Source: Diaporthe sp. PMI_573
Lineage: Eukaryota; Ascomycota; Sordariomycetes; Diaporthales; Diaporthaceae
DNA: 64,000 bases
Assembly: GCA_021399435.1 (NCBI GenBank)
Contig: JAJTUP010000031.1
Location: forward strand, 784,884 to 848,883
Direction of reading: 5' to 3'
The translations under genes and the position numbers were made by a program. The notes below the pieces were generated by a model. The model made no database searches. It was not told the origin of the DNA and was given only the letters and a program-made list of their open reading frames with translations. Below, piece by piece: positions 24,671-36,724 of the stretch (positions are counted from its first letter, which is position 1; every line of letters begins with the position of its first letter).

Positions 24671-25852
24671 AAGTAAATTCTTTAATAGTACTAGGCCTAA
24701 GACCCGACTAGCTAAAAAACAAAAATATACTCTATGCTACTAAAAGACTTAAACTACTAGAAATTAAACCCGAGTCTCTAATCTTAATTATTAGAATTCT
24801 AACCACTAAACTATAGAACCTTATACCCTTAATAGCATAGAGTATACTAATAGGATAAACCTTGCCCCCCTTATAAGTACAAGACTAGAGAATACTATCT
24901 ATTTTAAGGCTTGCTAGAAAGATAACCTAAAAAGAATAAAAAGGGAATAACTTACTAGATTAGGCTATTACTAGAAATTAAACCCAGGTCCCCCTTCTAA
25001 GAAAGAAACTCTACTAGCTAAGCTACAAGAGTAGGTAAATCTAGTAAGCTATCCTTAACAAAGAGATAACAGGACCTATTAATATAGCAAGGTTAAGAAC
25101 TAGACACGCCTCTCTTAGGTACATTTCCTTCATTACTAATAATAGACATACTAAGAATCTTTAATAAATCTATACCTTCTTCTACTATAAAACTCTAGTT
25201 AAAAATACTAACATCTCTACTAGTATAGAGCTATAACTCCTAGACCTCCATTCTACCAGAACTAGGTAAGCTACCATAAACAACTTCGGTAAATTACATA
25301 GTAATATACTAGTACTTACCCTCAGCCTCCTCATTCTCTAGATAATCTAGCTCCTTAATCATATCTAGACCCTGCTAAATAGCATTTACCATCTACTCAG
25401 CCTACAAATAACGCTACTTATAAAAACACTATACTTTTATATTCGCTAGCATAGCCTCTTCCTCTATAGCATCTAGCTTGCTCTTAATTAAGGAGTATTA
25501 TTAAGTAATCTTCTATATCTAGGTAGGAGTAAGCCTATATATATTACAATTTCCCCACTTCCTTAAAACACACTTAATATAGTAAGAAGAATCCTTCTTA
25601 AAAGCAGTATAAACAACGCCACTTACCTTATAAGAAGAACAGATTAGTATCTTAAAATAACGAGATAAGGTAGCAAGGTAAAGAGCATAACTCTACTCAG
25701 TCTTTTTACAAGGACGAGATAGTTTAGAAACCCATAAATCCTTGACTTTATAGGATATAATAAATTAGAAAGGCACGATTATAAGGCCTAAAGACTTGAA
25801 AGGAAAGGAATAGAACAAACTTTTAGGATAAAGGATACAAGAAAGGAGATAA
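24671..25852. other. Element B 3' internal non-coding region
   Basis: About 1.2 kb separates the chromodomain from the 3' LTR. It is AT-rich with no protein similarity that I can see. Several short blocks such as aattaaacccgagtctctaa and aaattaaacccaggtccccc resemble each other. A purine-rich tract ends it. Confidence 0.5.
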
Positions 25853-26333
25853 TATTATAAACTAGTATATTAGTACTAGAAGAAACCTATTTAAGTAACC
25901 CTAACTAATACCACGATATTAGCCTAAGTAATGCTAGTTAGTAGAATCACAAGATGTACCAGAACCAGGGTTAGGGTTAGGAACCCAGCCCCAGGGGTAG
26001 ACTAATAAGACTGTTAGCAGTCTAGGCAACTACAGGCTAGACCATAAATATCAAGAATAGTCCAGATAGTCCCACACCCAGGATAATAAAGAAGTCAGAA
26101 CATATAAGGATATAGTCATCACCACCATAGATAGCTTTCATAGAACAAGACTCTTTAGTTATTAATCTAAGTATTTAATCTAAATAACTAGATAGCCTCA
26201 TAGCTATTAATTATACCCATAGAATCATTATATCTTCTACTAAACAGTCAAGTATCACCCCTACGCTATACTACTAACATAAACCCTACAGGTTACCTAC
26301 TAAACCCTATAAAGGTTTGGTGTGTTTATAACA
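25853..26333 (+). repeat. Element B 3' LTR (481 bp)
   Basis: Same length as the 5' LTR; starts TATTATAAACT and ends TTTATAACA. It carries many more C-to-T and G-to-A changes than the 5' LTR. Confidence 0.8.
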
Positions 26334-26907
26334 CATATACTAAGAGTCATAGCTCCAGCTTTCTTCCACTCTCAAACTCTAAAACTCAAGCTCTCCAAGC
26401 TCTAAGCAGTAGAATACATTTTACATACACAGAATATCCCTAAACACATCGTCAAATTATACTAGCGTAGTAATTAAAAATCAAACATACTACTAGCTAT
26501 ATATAAGTCAATTAAATATAGAGTCGTTACAAAGCACTAAACTAGGGTTTCGGAATACCTAGGTAATAAAAGACTTCATTTTTAGTCTTGAAATCTCTCT
26601 TTATATACAAACTTTTAATTACAGACCACATTTAGGCAAATCATCCATATTCAGGCCATTACATAGTAAATAGTAGCAATACTCGCCTATATTCGAGTTA
26701 TATAAACAAAAAAATCCAACCTTATCGTTAAAACTACATAGCTTAATATTTTCTAATTATTACTCTAAGGCCTTAATATAAGACTTAGTATCAATAGAGT
26801 TATACAAACTATAAAATACGTTCTAATATAGGGTATACAGACTATAAATCCGGATCTTCTAATGTAATTCTAAAGGTTAGTGGATCGAATGGAAGTCAGG
26901 TAGCAGT
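26334..26907. other. AT-rich DNA, no gene
   Basis: The first 150 bp after element B is less mutated than its surroundings (agctccagctttcttccact, and several 'aagctct' repeats). I recognise no protein or RNA gene. Confidence 0.5.
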
Positions 26908-27402
26908 AGAGTACACTGAGGTCTTGTTGGGATAATTGAAAATAGTTTAGACAACTTTACATTAAATTTGAGTGGGCTTCTGTCAGCCCTCCTCACAGTC
27001 CCTCTGACATCGTCTCAACCCTGGGTATGCTGCAGTTGGCTCTGGTGCATAGATAGGGAGGCCGGAAAATTCGACCCTCGGACCCACTATCTTTGGCTTT
27101 AAATAACTAGCTAACCCTAACCCTGATAGTAACCAAACTAAATATAGATAAACTTCAGAAATCAAGCTATCTAATGAACTAGGTTATATGCTTTTTGGGT
27201 AAGAAATAAGGGGAATGTAGAGGTTTGAAGTTAGGGTCTTATAATAGCCTAAAAAATCAACTCACGGCTACTAAACTTATCTGCCAGCGCGCACGCCACA
27301 TAGGTACTTAGCCGAAAAAGTGCCAAGTCTAGGGTAACTCCCTACGTGAAGTCTAGGGTAACCCCTTACGTGTAGCGCCTATACAAGCGTTTCCGTTTAA
27401 CA
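26908..27402 (+). repeat. LTR-B copy 3
   Basis: Shares the ctgtcagccctcctcacag block, the gggtaagaaataagg block and two tandem caagtctagggtaac-like blocks with copy 1. It ends in an intact CCGTTTAACA, the complement of the TGTTAAACGG that starts copy 1. The left part, before about 26940, diverges, so the start is approximate. It abuts the truncated edge of the inverted element B copy. Confidence 0.6.
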
Positions 27403-30400
27403 AGATTAGGTTATAAGCTCCTTTAAGGTCTAGGGCTATAAACTATTTTACTCCTTCAAGTCAGTCTCATAGCTCTTTAATAAGTAGTAGTAGGTACTAG
27501 TTTTTAATAATAATATCATTTAATTATTAGTAGTCTATACAGAGTCATAGCTTACCATTCTTCTTAGGTATAAACAAGATAGGGTATCCTACTAGTAATC
27601 TCGAAGGTTAAATATATCCCTTCTAGAGGTTCTCGTCTAGGTACTCCCTAAGTACCTTGAGTTTTTCTTCATCAAGTCTATAGATTTTAGAGAAATTAGG
27701 TATCTTCCCTTCTTATAGGGGTATCTCGTGATCCCATTAATTATATTTAGGGATTCCTATATTAAGTTCTTCTTAAAACACTTTTCTAAATTCATGGTAT
27801 TTATATAATACTCTTTCGAGTCTTACTAGGGCCTTCTCTTCTCTATACTATAGGTAAAAGAGGTATTATTATATTTCCTGTTAATATATAGTTAAATAGT
27901 CAGTCCACGGTAAACCACAACTTTCCTATAATTCTAATTAACTTCTACCTTCTTTTAAGGTCCGAGATTAGTTTAATCCTTCTCTATTTTCCTAAAGCCA
28001 AGTCTCTCTTTAACTACTTCTAGAGGTATTTATAGGTTCGTTTAAGTATATCTCTTTACTATCCTTAATAACTAAACTCCATCCCTTGCCATTAATTACA
28101 ACCTTCCCCTAGGAAACAGTATTATCCTAGTAGATCTAGCTAGTAGTCTAATTAATTCAGGGATTCGTAGCCCTTAGCCACGGAAGTCCTAAGATTAGTT
28201 TATAATATACCATATCTATAATATCTAGAGTCATAGAAGTAGCATATCCTTAAATCAAGACTAGTAGATAATTAGTCTCCATATTAATTACTCCGTTTCC
28301 ATATCCTACTTCTATACCTTCCACGGTACTAAGTCTATAGGGGTCTTCCTTCTAATACTAAGAGATCCTATCTTTATTAATAATGTCTAGTAATATAAAG
28401 TTACCCTAAGTACTACTATCCAATAATACGCTATATATCTTTCCGTTAATTTCTACCTTTAGCAGAATATATACATAGTCGCTTATTTATATTATACATA
28501 GGGACCTGTAGTCTTTGATTAGCTATTATCCCCTTATAGGTAATTATTATCTTTTCCTGATTCCTACTAGGTCTTGGTTTAGGTTTTTATAGTATATCGT
28601 TTTCTTGATTAGTAGTCGTGCCAGCTTATCAATTTATATTCTCTATAAATAGGGCATCCTAGTAATCCACAATCCTAAGGTCGCCATCTACCTTATAGGC
28701 ATTCTAGTAGCAGCTAGGGATTTAAGGTAAAGATAGTATAGGCCTTTTCCTTATTATACTCGCTAGGTTTCTAGTAATAAAGTTCGTCTTCTTTATATAC
28801 TCTAGTAATAGATCCTTTACCAAAGCATCAGGAAAATAAGTTAAACTTAGCCTTTTCCCTAAAGTAAGTATAGTAGAGGTTCTAGATATAGGAGGCCCAA
28901 GAGATTTCCTCGTGTTCCAGGTATCCTAGCCATAGGCATAATTCGTCACCCATTCTACGTTTCTCAGGTAGTTAGCTAAGTTCTTTAATAGCTTAGGTTA
29001 GTTGAATTCCTATAATGGCGATCCTAGTAGTACTAGTATCTAGAGCAATAAGGATGCTATATCCTAGGTATTTTTCAGGTTTTTCGTTAAGGCTTTCGGT
29101 AGGGTCTTCGTTTTACTCTGTTAGTTAGTCGGTCTACAGCAGACTACCTTTCTTCTAGGCATCCTTCTAGGAGTCTTTTACTCCAGCATACTCAGTACTT
29201 AAACAATCCAAGTTGCTATCCTTTATCACTATTTCATATAGTAGTCCTCATCTTCCCATTACTAACTATCGTTCCTGTTAAGGCTTCGTAGGAAACCATC
29301 CAGAGGCTTCTTTCTCTAAAAAATATAGTATGTACTAATTATTAAAACAAAAGGTCTAATTAAGGGTTCCATATCATTCATCAGCATCCACTACTTACTT
29401 AGAATTAGGTAGTAGGTTATCTAGATTTTCAGGTTCCTACTTATCAGGGTAGATTAGATATTCTATATAGAGGTTAGGTTAATATATACAGTTTATCCTA
29501 CCTTCCAGATATACTAGGCATTACTCGTTAAGTAAGTAGCTACATTATCTAGGTAGCTCTTATCATTAGATTACGTTAACTTATTACTATCCTCCTAGTA
29601 CTAGTCACCATTGTTTCTTTTATCAACAATCCCTAGCAAAGTACCCTAGCTTACCATAGTTATAACACTTACTATTATTATTAGGGTTACATTATATAAC
29701 ATCAAGTTCCATAAGTCCCGTATAAGTACCTATTACAGTACTATTATATCTTTATTAGTACTGAGGTTACTAATTACTATTAAAGTTACCACCATATTAG
29801 TATTTTCTTCTAGTATTTAGCTAAGTTTAAGGTTTCCAGATAGTTCCAGGGTTCTTACATTATCACTCTTATCATCATTTAAAGAAGCAATTATCAATAC
29901 ATACAGCCATAGTAACATACTTAATAAAGTTATTAGGTTAGTCTATCTTAGAAACTTTATCCTTAACATCTTCCTTAAGTCCTTTATAGAACTAGCTTAT
30001 AAATATATCTTCTCCCTAACTAATATAGGTAGTAAGTTACTTAAAGTATACTATATAGTTAGAGGTTAATCCTCCTTATTTAAGTCTTATGAGTTTACAT
30101 TTCACAGACCTTTCCTTATCTAGGTCTCTAAAGGCATCCTTAAAAGCTTATTTAAAATAATTAAAGCTCTTAAAGATTTTCTTAGTATTATTATCCTAGT
30201 TATATTCTTTATTTTCTAGATAGTTCTTTAGGGTTAGTTTAAACTATACAAGGGTATTAACTTCCAGCTAGGTTCCAGTAAAAATAATCTTATTATAATA
30301 AGTATTAAACTAGTATCTATAGTATTTAAAGTAGGTATAGTATTAAGTAAGGAATCTCTAGAGGGTTCCTTTATCTCCTTTATAGGGGCCAGGCTTATCT

Positions 30401-31053
30401 ATCTTATAGGCCTTAGCTTACTAGGCTATATAGAGGAAGTTAATTTCCTACTAGAATATTACAATCTATACTACTATATCTTAAGCATTATTATTATTAC
30501 TAACGTTAGAGGTAGTAAGAGTCTAGGGTACCATTATATTATTAATATTATATAGTTAGTAACTATATAGCTATATTAAATAAGAGTTATTAAAATATAA
30601 TAATTATACCAAACCTTTATAGGGTTTATATTAGTAGTATAGTATAGAGGTAATACTTAACTATACTTATATAAGACACGATAACTCTATAAGTATAATT
30701 ACTAGCTATAAGGCTATCTAGTTATTAGACTAAATACTTAGATTAACGACTAAAGAGTTTATTCTATGGAAGCTATCTATAGTAGTGATGACCATGTCCT
30801 TATATGTTCCGACTCTTTATCTGTGGTATATGTGTTGGACCGTTTAGACCGCTATTAATGTCTGCGGTCTAGTCTGTAGTTGCTGGGACTGCTGACGGTT
30901 CTATTAGTCTACCCTTACAGGGAGGTCTTAGGTCTTAACCCTAGTCTTGGCATATCTCGTAACTCCGCCTTAGTATCATTTCTTTAACGTCGTAGCATCT
31001 ATTCCGACGCTATCCCGATAGTTTTCCTAGTACTAACGGGTTGGTTTATAACA
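27403..31053 (-). mobile_element. Element B', inverted and truncated copy of element B
   Basis: On the minus strand this aligns with element B from its 5' LTR through Gag, protease and into reverse transcriptase. It stops at the 'gcttctttaaggtctagggc' point of RT (about 22320 in element B). The RNase H, integrase, chromodomain and 3' LTR are absent. The break coincides with the end of LTR-B copy 3. Stops are frequent. Together with element B it forms an inverted arrangement of over 3 kb with a spacer of about 5 kb. Confidence 0.75.
30596..31053 (-). repeat. Element B' LTR (about 458 bp)
   Basis: Reverse complement of the element B LTR, from tataataatt (counterpart of tgttataaat) to ggtttataaca. 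It is about 23 bp shorter and more diverged than the two LTRs of element B, so it belongs to an older insertion or a different subfamily. Confidence 0.7.
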
Positions 31054-33600
31054 TTGTTCTATTATATAGAGTCAGGCTGTTAAGTCTAATGTTTTCTTTA
31101 GTTAGAATTAGAGTATTAATAGTATTAGTAGTAGCTTAAAGGGTAGTAACTTCTTACTTAAGTCTTTTTATTTCCTTGTTTTGGTAAGCCTGTCTGTTAA
31201 TAAAGGCGCAAAGCTTGGTTACTTCTTTAACTAGCTTCTAGAGTTGCTGAGGATTTATCTTAGTATTATTATTATTATTAGCGCTGTCTAATTCCTGCTA
31301 GAGGTTATACTAAGATTAGTTGTTTCCAAATCTAGACATTATGAAAGGTTTTATGTATAATATTGCTTAGAGTCTGCGTTATAATGTAAGAATAAGAGCA
31401 GTTAAAATGTAATAATTAAGGTTTTCTAGGTTTTCTAAACTATAGATTAGGGTTTATATCTAAGATATATAATAAGGCGGTTAATTAAGTAATAGGGTTT
31501 TCTGACAATAATTACAAGCTAATAAAAGCTATTTAGGGTAAATACTTAGATTAACTACTAAAGAGCTATTTATGCTATCTAGCTATCTAATAATAAGCGT
31601 GTTCTTTATATGTCTATTTCTTTAGCCTGGCTTACGAGGCTTACTTGGCTTACTGGTAATCCAGTAATCCTAGTAATCTAGTTAGCTTACTTGGCTTACT
31701 GCCCTACTAGTAATTTAAGTAATCCATCCTTAGGTAAGCAAATGTCCTAGGTTACGTGCACCAATGGCCGTGCCTCTTTCTGCAGGCCTAGCCAGCTGGC
31801 GTATAGGGTTTACCTGCGCCTCTAGGGGACCAACAGTTAAACCCTGGTTCTATTCCCGTCACGTTTGTAACAAGTAGCTACTTTTATTTCCTTATAATTT
31901 TAGGCCAAGTAGCCTAGTTTTTTATATTTAAAGTAAAGGCCTTATTTTAGCATCTATATTTAAGTTATATTAATATTAATATTTATTAAATTATTAACTA
32001 AGAGAGAGTTATTAGTAACTATTAGTAAAAAACCAAAGATTTATTATATTAAGGTATAAAAATTAAAGTATTAGCTTGGCTAGTCTTTATTTTCTAGCTA
32101 TTTCTTTATAATAATATTAAGAGCAGTAACTAAGAGTATAATCTTGGCTTCTAAGGGCCATAAATTAGCTTTTACTTTAAAAAGTATAGAATTAAACTTG
32201 TATAGAAAAATATTTAGATTGCCTACTTATTATATATTAGCTAGATATTATTATACTTTCTTTAGCTTGTTTGGGTCTTTATAAGCGGCCTTTACGGTAA
32301 AAATTAAGAAAATTGTATAAAAATCTCTAAATCTTGCTTAGCTTAAGGCCTCTGCTTAAGTTATAAATGTACAAAATATAGCTAACAGCTTAGAGCCCAG
32401 CCGGCTATATATATAGTATAATTAAGCGTATTTTGGTTTAATTAAGTCGGCATCTATATTAATTTTAGCTCTTATCTTAATCTACCAGATATTAAGGTCT
32501 TAAGTACCTTAGAGAAATAGGACGTTAGGTAGGCAGGTATGTAAAATATAGGGGAGATCGACTATTTTATATAGGAAAATATACTCTTTGAGACTAGCTG
32601 AGTAAAAAAGAGGATCTTTTATAATATAACGGGTTTGAGAATATATTTAGGAAATATAATAGTATTGACTAGAAGATAAAAGATAAAGAGGAAGACAGGG
32701 CTATTCTGTAGAAACGCCCGGGAATTAAGCTTAAATATACGGAATTTAGTTATATAATCCGGATAACTAACTACTGGGCCAAGCCCATTACAATAAGCGG
32801 CTATAATATTTAAATAGATAGAGTTTTACTATTAATTTTATATAATATAATTTTATTATTAATATTAGTATATAAATTTTTCTTAATTAACTATTTTATT
32901 TAATTAAGATCCCTAGAAATTTAACTATTTGTTAAACTATTAGTAATTTAGGTAGGCTACTATTTATATATATTATAATTATATTAGTAAGTCTATAATT
33001 TAATAGAATGGTAAAAATCTAGGTTTTTATTTGTCTAGTATATAATAAATAGTAGAAATATAAGCTTATAAATATATTTAAAACGGCTTTTTTATATAGT
33101 AAAGATAATAAAAAGAGGTTGCCAGAATTATATAATTTAGATAATTTGTATAGAAAATGTTTATAGTGGTTCTGACTTTAGAAAAGTATAGATCTTTGGA
33201 AAATATATAGATTAGGCATCCTGGATGACGGAAAGCAATTATAACTAATGCCTTTATTTAAAGGTAGTATGGTGTAACAATATAATGTAATATAGATAAA
33301 GATGGTAACGCTAAGGATATGAGTTTAACCTTAGCTTGGAAGACAAAAGGAAAATGATTTTTGGAGGCTAAAACTATAAATAAAAGACTGCCAGTGTGGG
33401 AATGGACATTGTTGGCTAATAGCTAGCTTCTATAGTGCTTAGTCAGCAGCAGACTGTACCTATACCTAAACGCTTCGGCGCCTACGGTGCAGTCAACTAA
33501 TAGCAGACAACCAACCATTACCAACCAGACCCTCACGTACGTGAATACCCAACCAACACCTGATCCATATAAAACTTAATACATGTGTTTAAAGACTCAG
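31054..33600. other. AT-rich degenerate repeat DNA
   Basis: No gene is supported. Near 31600-31740 there is a CTTAC-rich block (ggcttacttggcttactgg repeats). Near 31790-31855 a tRNA-like pair of boxes occurs (see findings). From about 31900 to 33350 the DNA is strongly TA-rich with short frames only. At about 33380-33560 composition returns to normal, marking the edge of the gene island. Confidence 0.55.
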
Positions 33601-34865
33601 TAATTAATGTAGGTGACGCATGACAACATACCCTTCCTGGTGACTCCTGGCCCAAAATGAAAACGTAGGCCACAGATTTACATAGCAATTAGTCCAGGGC
33701 ATGTGTAAGTCAGGTTTTCACAATATCATAGCATCACAATCTCAGACAGTAGGATCCCATAATGTCGAAGACTCAACAACACGCTGTTGTTATTGCTTGC
33801 ATCGCGCCGCATCATCAAACTTCCGCGCAGTTACTTCTTGCTTCTCTTTTGTTTCTTACTTCCAATCAATTTGGGGGTTGGGAAATGTATTTAAGCGGAA
33901 ACCTCTTGCTGCAAGTGAAACAACATAGCGAAGATGACAACGTCAAATTGATATGTCTGCAGCTGCAAGAATTTCCATGTCCCCTGCAATTCCACCATTT
34001 GCTGCCTCTCTATTCGCATTTCTCGCTGCAAGCATGCCAAGAATGAAGCCAAGAGAAGTTGAGGGGCGCAACCTGTTGTTTCGTTTTTTGCCGCCTGTGG
34101 ACTTCACCAAGAAAGAGGACAAGGACGATCGGTGGTTACGAAGATTGACGGAATTTATTAAGACATTACCTGCAGGACAAAAGTAGCCTTTTTATGCCCC
34201 GGTAATCACATGCTGGATCGGTCCCAGTGATCAAGAAAGGGTTTTTCACAGCTAACCAAATCTCAAAATGGTCTACCTGTCATGTCAAAATTCAAGCCTT
34301 GGATGTTGTACCGCTCGCTCCACATGTTCGCCCGACGACCATCCGATCGGGATACTGAGCGTGGGCAGGACCTATGCCAGCTTGAAAGAAACCGATTGGC
34401 CAAGCTTGTGATGATTTCCTTCCGTGACAGACAGTCGCGGGTATAGCCACCTAAGTGTGTCTGGGTGTGCCGTTGTATGCGGTGGTTGGCAAGAAAGTGG
34501 GTAACGCTGACGTCGGAGGGATCAACACAAGCAGCTGCACGGGCCAAGGATTTCTATGCCACCAACGTCACTGTGAGCTCTCGGATGCATCTTTGCACAT
34601 GGGGCTGATGAAACTTGCAGAAGCCCATAATGATGGGATTCTGGTGCCGTGCGGCCGGCCTATGACGCAGGCCAGGGCATGCGGACGCATCTGCAGCCTG
34701 CCTCCCATTGATATAAAACTGTATTTCCACGATGGCTTTTTGTGAATTGTTCTCCACCATTTCGAATCGAATTTGCAATACATCCCTTCCCCCACGGACT
34801 TTGATTACCAAAATACATTTCAAATCCCATAAATTCTCAGGTCAATCTAGACTACATACTACACA
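33601..34865. other. Gene-island flank and upstream region of the LEA-like gene
   Basis: GC-balanced DNA with overlapping small ORFs on both strands (75-96 codons) that match nothing I know and do not join into a convincing spliced gene. A TATA-like gatataaaactg lies at about 34709-34720, roughly 150 bp before the ATG of the next gene. That is reasonable for a core promoter with a short leader. A small plus-strand gene around 33762-34186 cannot be excluded. Confidence 0.4.
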
Positions 34866-36328
34866 ATGTCCCTAGGCGCCGAAGACCTGAAGAAGACGGA
34901 GGAGCTCCCCGGCGCGTTCCCGTCCGAGGATGCTATTACCGCCACGACGGCCGCCGGAACGCAACAACAGATAAAACCATATCCAGAGCACGACCTGGGT
35001 GCACACCAGAACGTCGCTCATGTAGGCGGCGCAAATAACAGCGGCCTCCCATCCCAGAGCCAGAACATCGCGCACACCACCGCCGCCGCAGGCTCCGGAT
35101 CCACACAAAGCCCGGCGGACCAAGACCCAGACCAACTCTTCCGCCGCGCCGGCGCGGAGGGCGTGCCAAAGTCGCAGACCACGTCGTCCAAGACTCAAGA
35201 CGGCCGGGAAAGCGCGAAGCCCAGCTCGTTGGCGTCGGCGGCTAACCCTCTGAGCGGGCCCGCGGTGGCTGACGACGATGGCTTCGGGCCGGACAACGCG
35301 CCTGATATCACTGAGGACCTCAAGGCTGTGGGTTCCGGTGCGGCCACTGCAGCCACGGCGGCGGCCATCGCTGCCAGGGATGCTGCGATTGCTGTCAAGG
35401 ACGCTGCGGCGCCTGTGGTGAGCGCTGCTTCCGAGCAGGTAGGTAGACGTCTAGAATATCCCTGCAGGGAAGACTGATAGCTGACTTATGTTGTTCTCCA
35501 GGCTATGCAGGCCGCTGGTTACGCAGCAGAAAACGCCGGTCCGGCAGCAAGCGCTGCTTCTGAGCAGGTGAGGCGATTTTGGCCAATTACCCTGCGACCC
35601 TCTAGTAGCAGATGATTGACATCTAAACTTGTAGGCCAAGAACGCAGCCGCCTACACGAGAGACTCTGCCGCACCCGCCGCGAGCGCAGCGGCAAGCACC
35701 GTCCAAGCAAACGTAAGATTCAAGTCCCTCCCCCCTCCTTCCCCTTTGAGCCAGCATCAATCAATCTGAAACCTCACAACAGGCCCCAGCCGTCCTCGGC
35801 GGAGGCACGACAGCAGCAAACACAGCCAGCCCCAGGGACGTCGCCCCGGAGGTGCCAGGGCAGGTGAAGAGCTCGATCGCCGAGGCAGGCGAGGCCCCCG
35901 AGGCGGCGAGCAGCAGGCGGGCGGTGCACGGCAAGGGCCAAGTCGAGGGCGAGCTCCTTGGGTACGCGGCGGAGCTGGACGCGGAGGAGGGCAAGGCCGC
36001 GAGGTGCCACCAGCAGCAGCAGCAGCAGCAGCAGCCCGTCAAGAAGGGCCCCAGGCCGCCGCCGCCGGGTGGTGCGCTGGCGAGGCTGGACTCGGGCCCG
36101 CAGACGCCCAGCACGGGCGTTGCTGTTGTGCTGGGGACGGATACTGAGCGGTCTTTCCCGCTTGGTTCGCACCCTGTTCACCACGGGGACGGGGCCGAGC
36201 AGGAACGACAGGCGCCTCACGCCGGCGGGCCCGTGGCCACGGATAGCGTGCGGACGGGAGGGGTCCCGGAGACGAGTTCAGTCGACACGGAGGCTGCGGC
36301 ACGGCCTCCGCCACCTGTGGAGGGATAA
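34866..36328 (+). CDS. Alanine-rich LEA-like protein with modular repeats
   Basis: Function unknown. Four exons are inferred: 34866-35438, 35502-35567, 35635-35712 and 35783-36328. All three introns are in phase 0, giving about 420 aa. The N-terminus is hydrophilic (MSLGAEDLKKTEELPGAFPS). The middle holds repeated amphipathic alanine-rich units (AAIAARDAAIAVKDAAAP, then SAASEQ; YAAENAGPAASAASEQ; YTRDSAAPAASAAASTVQ) like those in LEA/stress-hydrophilin proteins. The C-terminus has an eight-glutamine run (CAG repeats near 36010-36033), proline runs and an acidic/serine tail. There is no signal peptide or membrane segment. A cytosolic desiccation- or membrane-protecting role is inferred from composition only. 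The GT/AG sites and uniform phase make the model good. Confidence 0.7.
36009..36034 (+). repeat. CAG trinucleotide repeat (polyglutamine) in the LEA-like gene
   Basis: A run of about eight consecutive CAG codons in exon 4 encodes polyglutamine. It is a likely site of length variation between strains. Confidence 0.8.
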
Positions 36329-36724
36329 GGTCCCCGTGAGAGGGAGCGAGGAGCAGACCGTTGGGAACGGGTCGGATGCCTACAAATCGCTGGGCTCGGG
36401 GACGCCGAGTGGTGTTGGGCAGTGAGGGCGGTGTATGGCGCGAGATTGATGCCGAACGGAGTAGAGAGGGCCGTTGGTGTGACTTGTTGTAAGACTAGCA
36501 ACGAGAAACCAGAGATAATGATATATGTTCTGTTATTCTTCTCTTCCAGGAACGCCGAATACACCTGTTTTGCAAGAATTTCGTAGAATTTTGTTTAACA
36601 GATCCCCGAGCAGCCCACTGGCTACGCAGCAATTTTTTGGTTCGCCATGCACAGCAGATAGTAATATGTCCACCCTCAGATGATTCCTCTTGTCCCTCCC
36701 TCTCTCTTATCTCCGCAAACAAGT

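Larger units (their letters stand above)
18659..26333 (+). mobile_element. Element B: chromodomain Ty3/Gypsy retrotransposon, RIP-inactivated
   Basis: Bounded by two 481-bp LTRs with TGTTAT/ATAACA ends and a 5-bp duplication (catac at 18654-18658; catat at 26334-26338, one C-to-T difference). Plus-strand order is Gag, aspartic protease, reverse transcriptase, RNase H, integrase, chromodomain. A purine-rich tract (agaaaggagataa) precedes the 3' LTR. Stops are scattered through all domains. The 5' LTR keeps markedly more GC than the 3' LTR, so mutation was asymmetric. A second, inverted and truncated copy lies at 27403-31053. Confidence 0.85.

Noticed and set aside
33762..34186. Small spliced gene upstream of the LEA-like gene
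   Set aside because: Several overlapping short frames are open, but no splice combination gave a convincing protein or motif.
35774..36220. 148-codon minus-strand ORF opposite the LEA-like gene
   Set aside because: Arg/Leu/Pro-rich antisense reading including the reverse of the CAG repeat (polyleucine).
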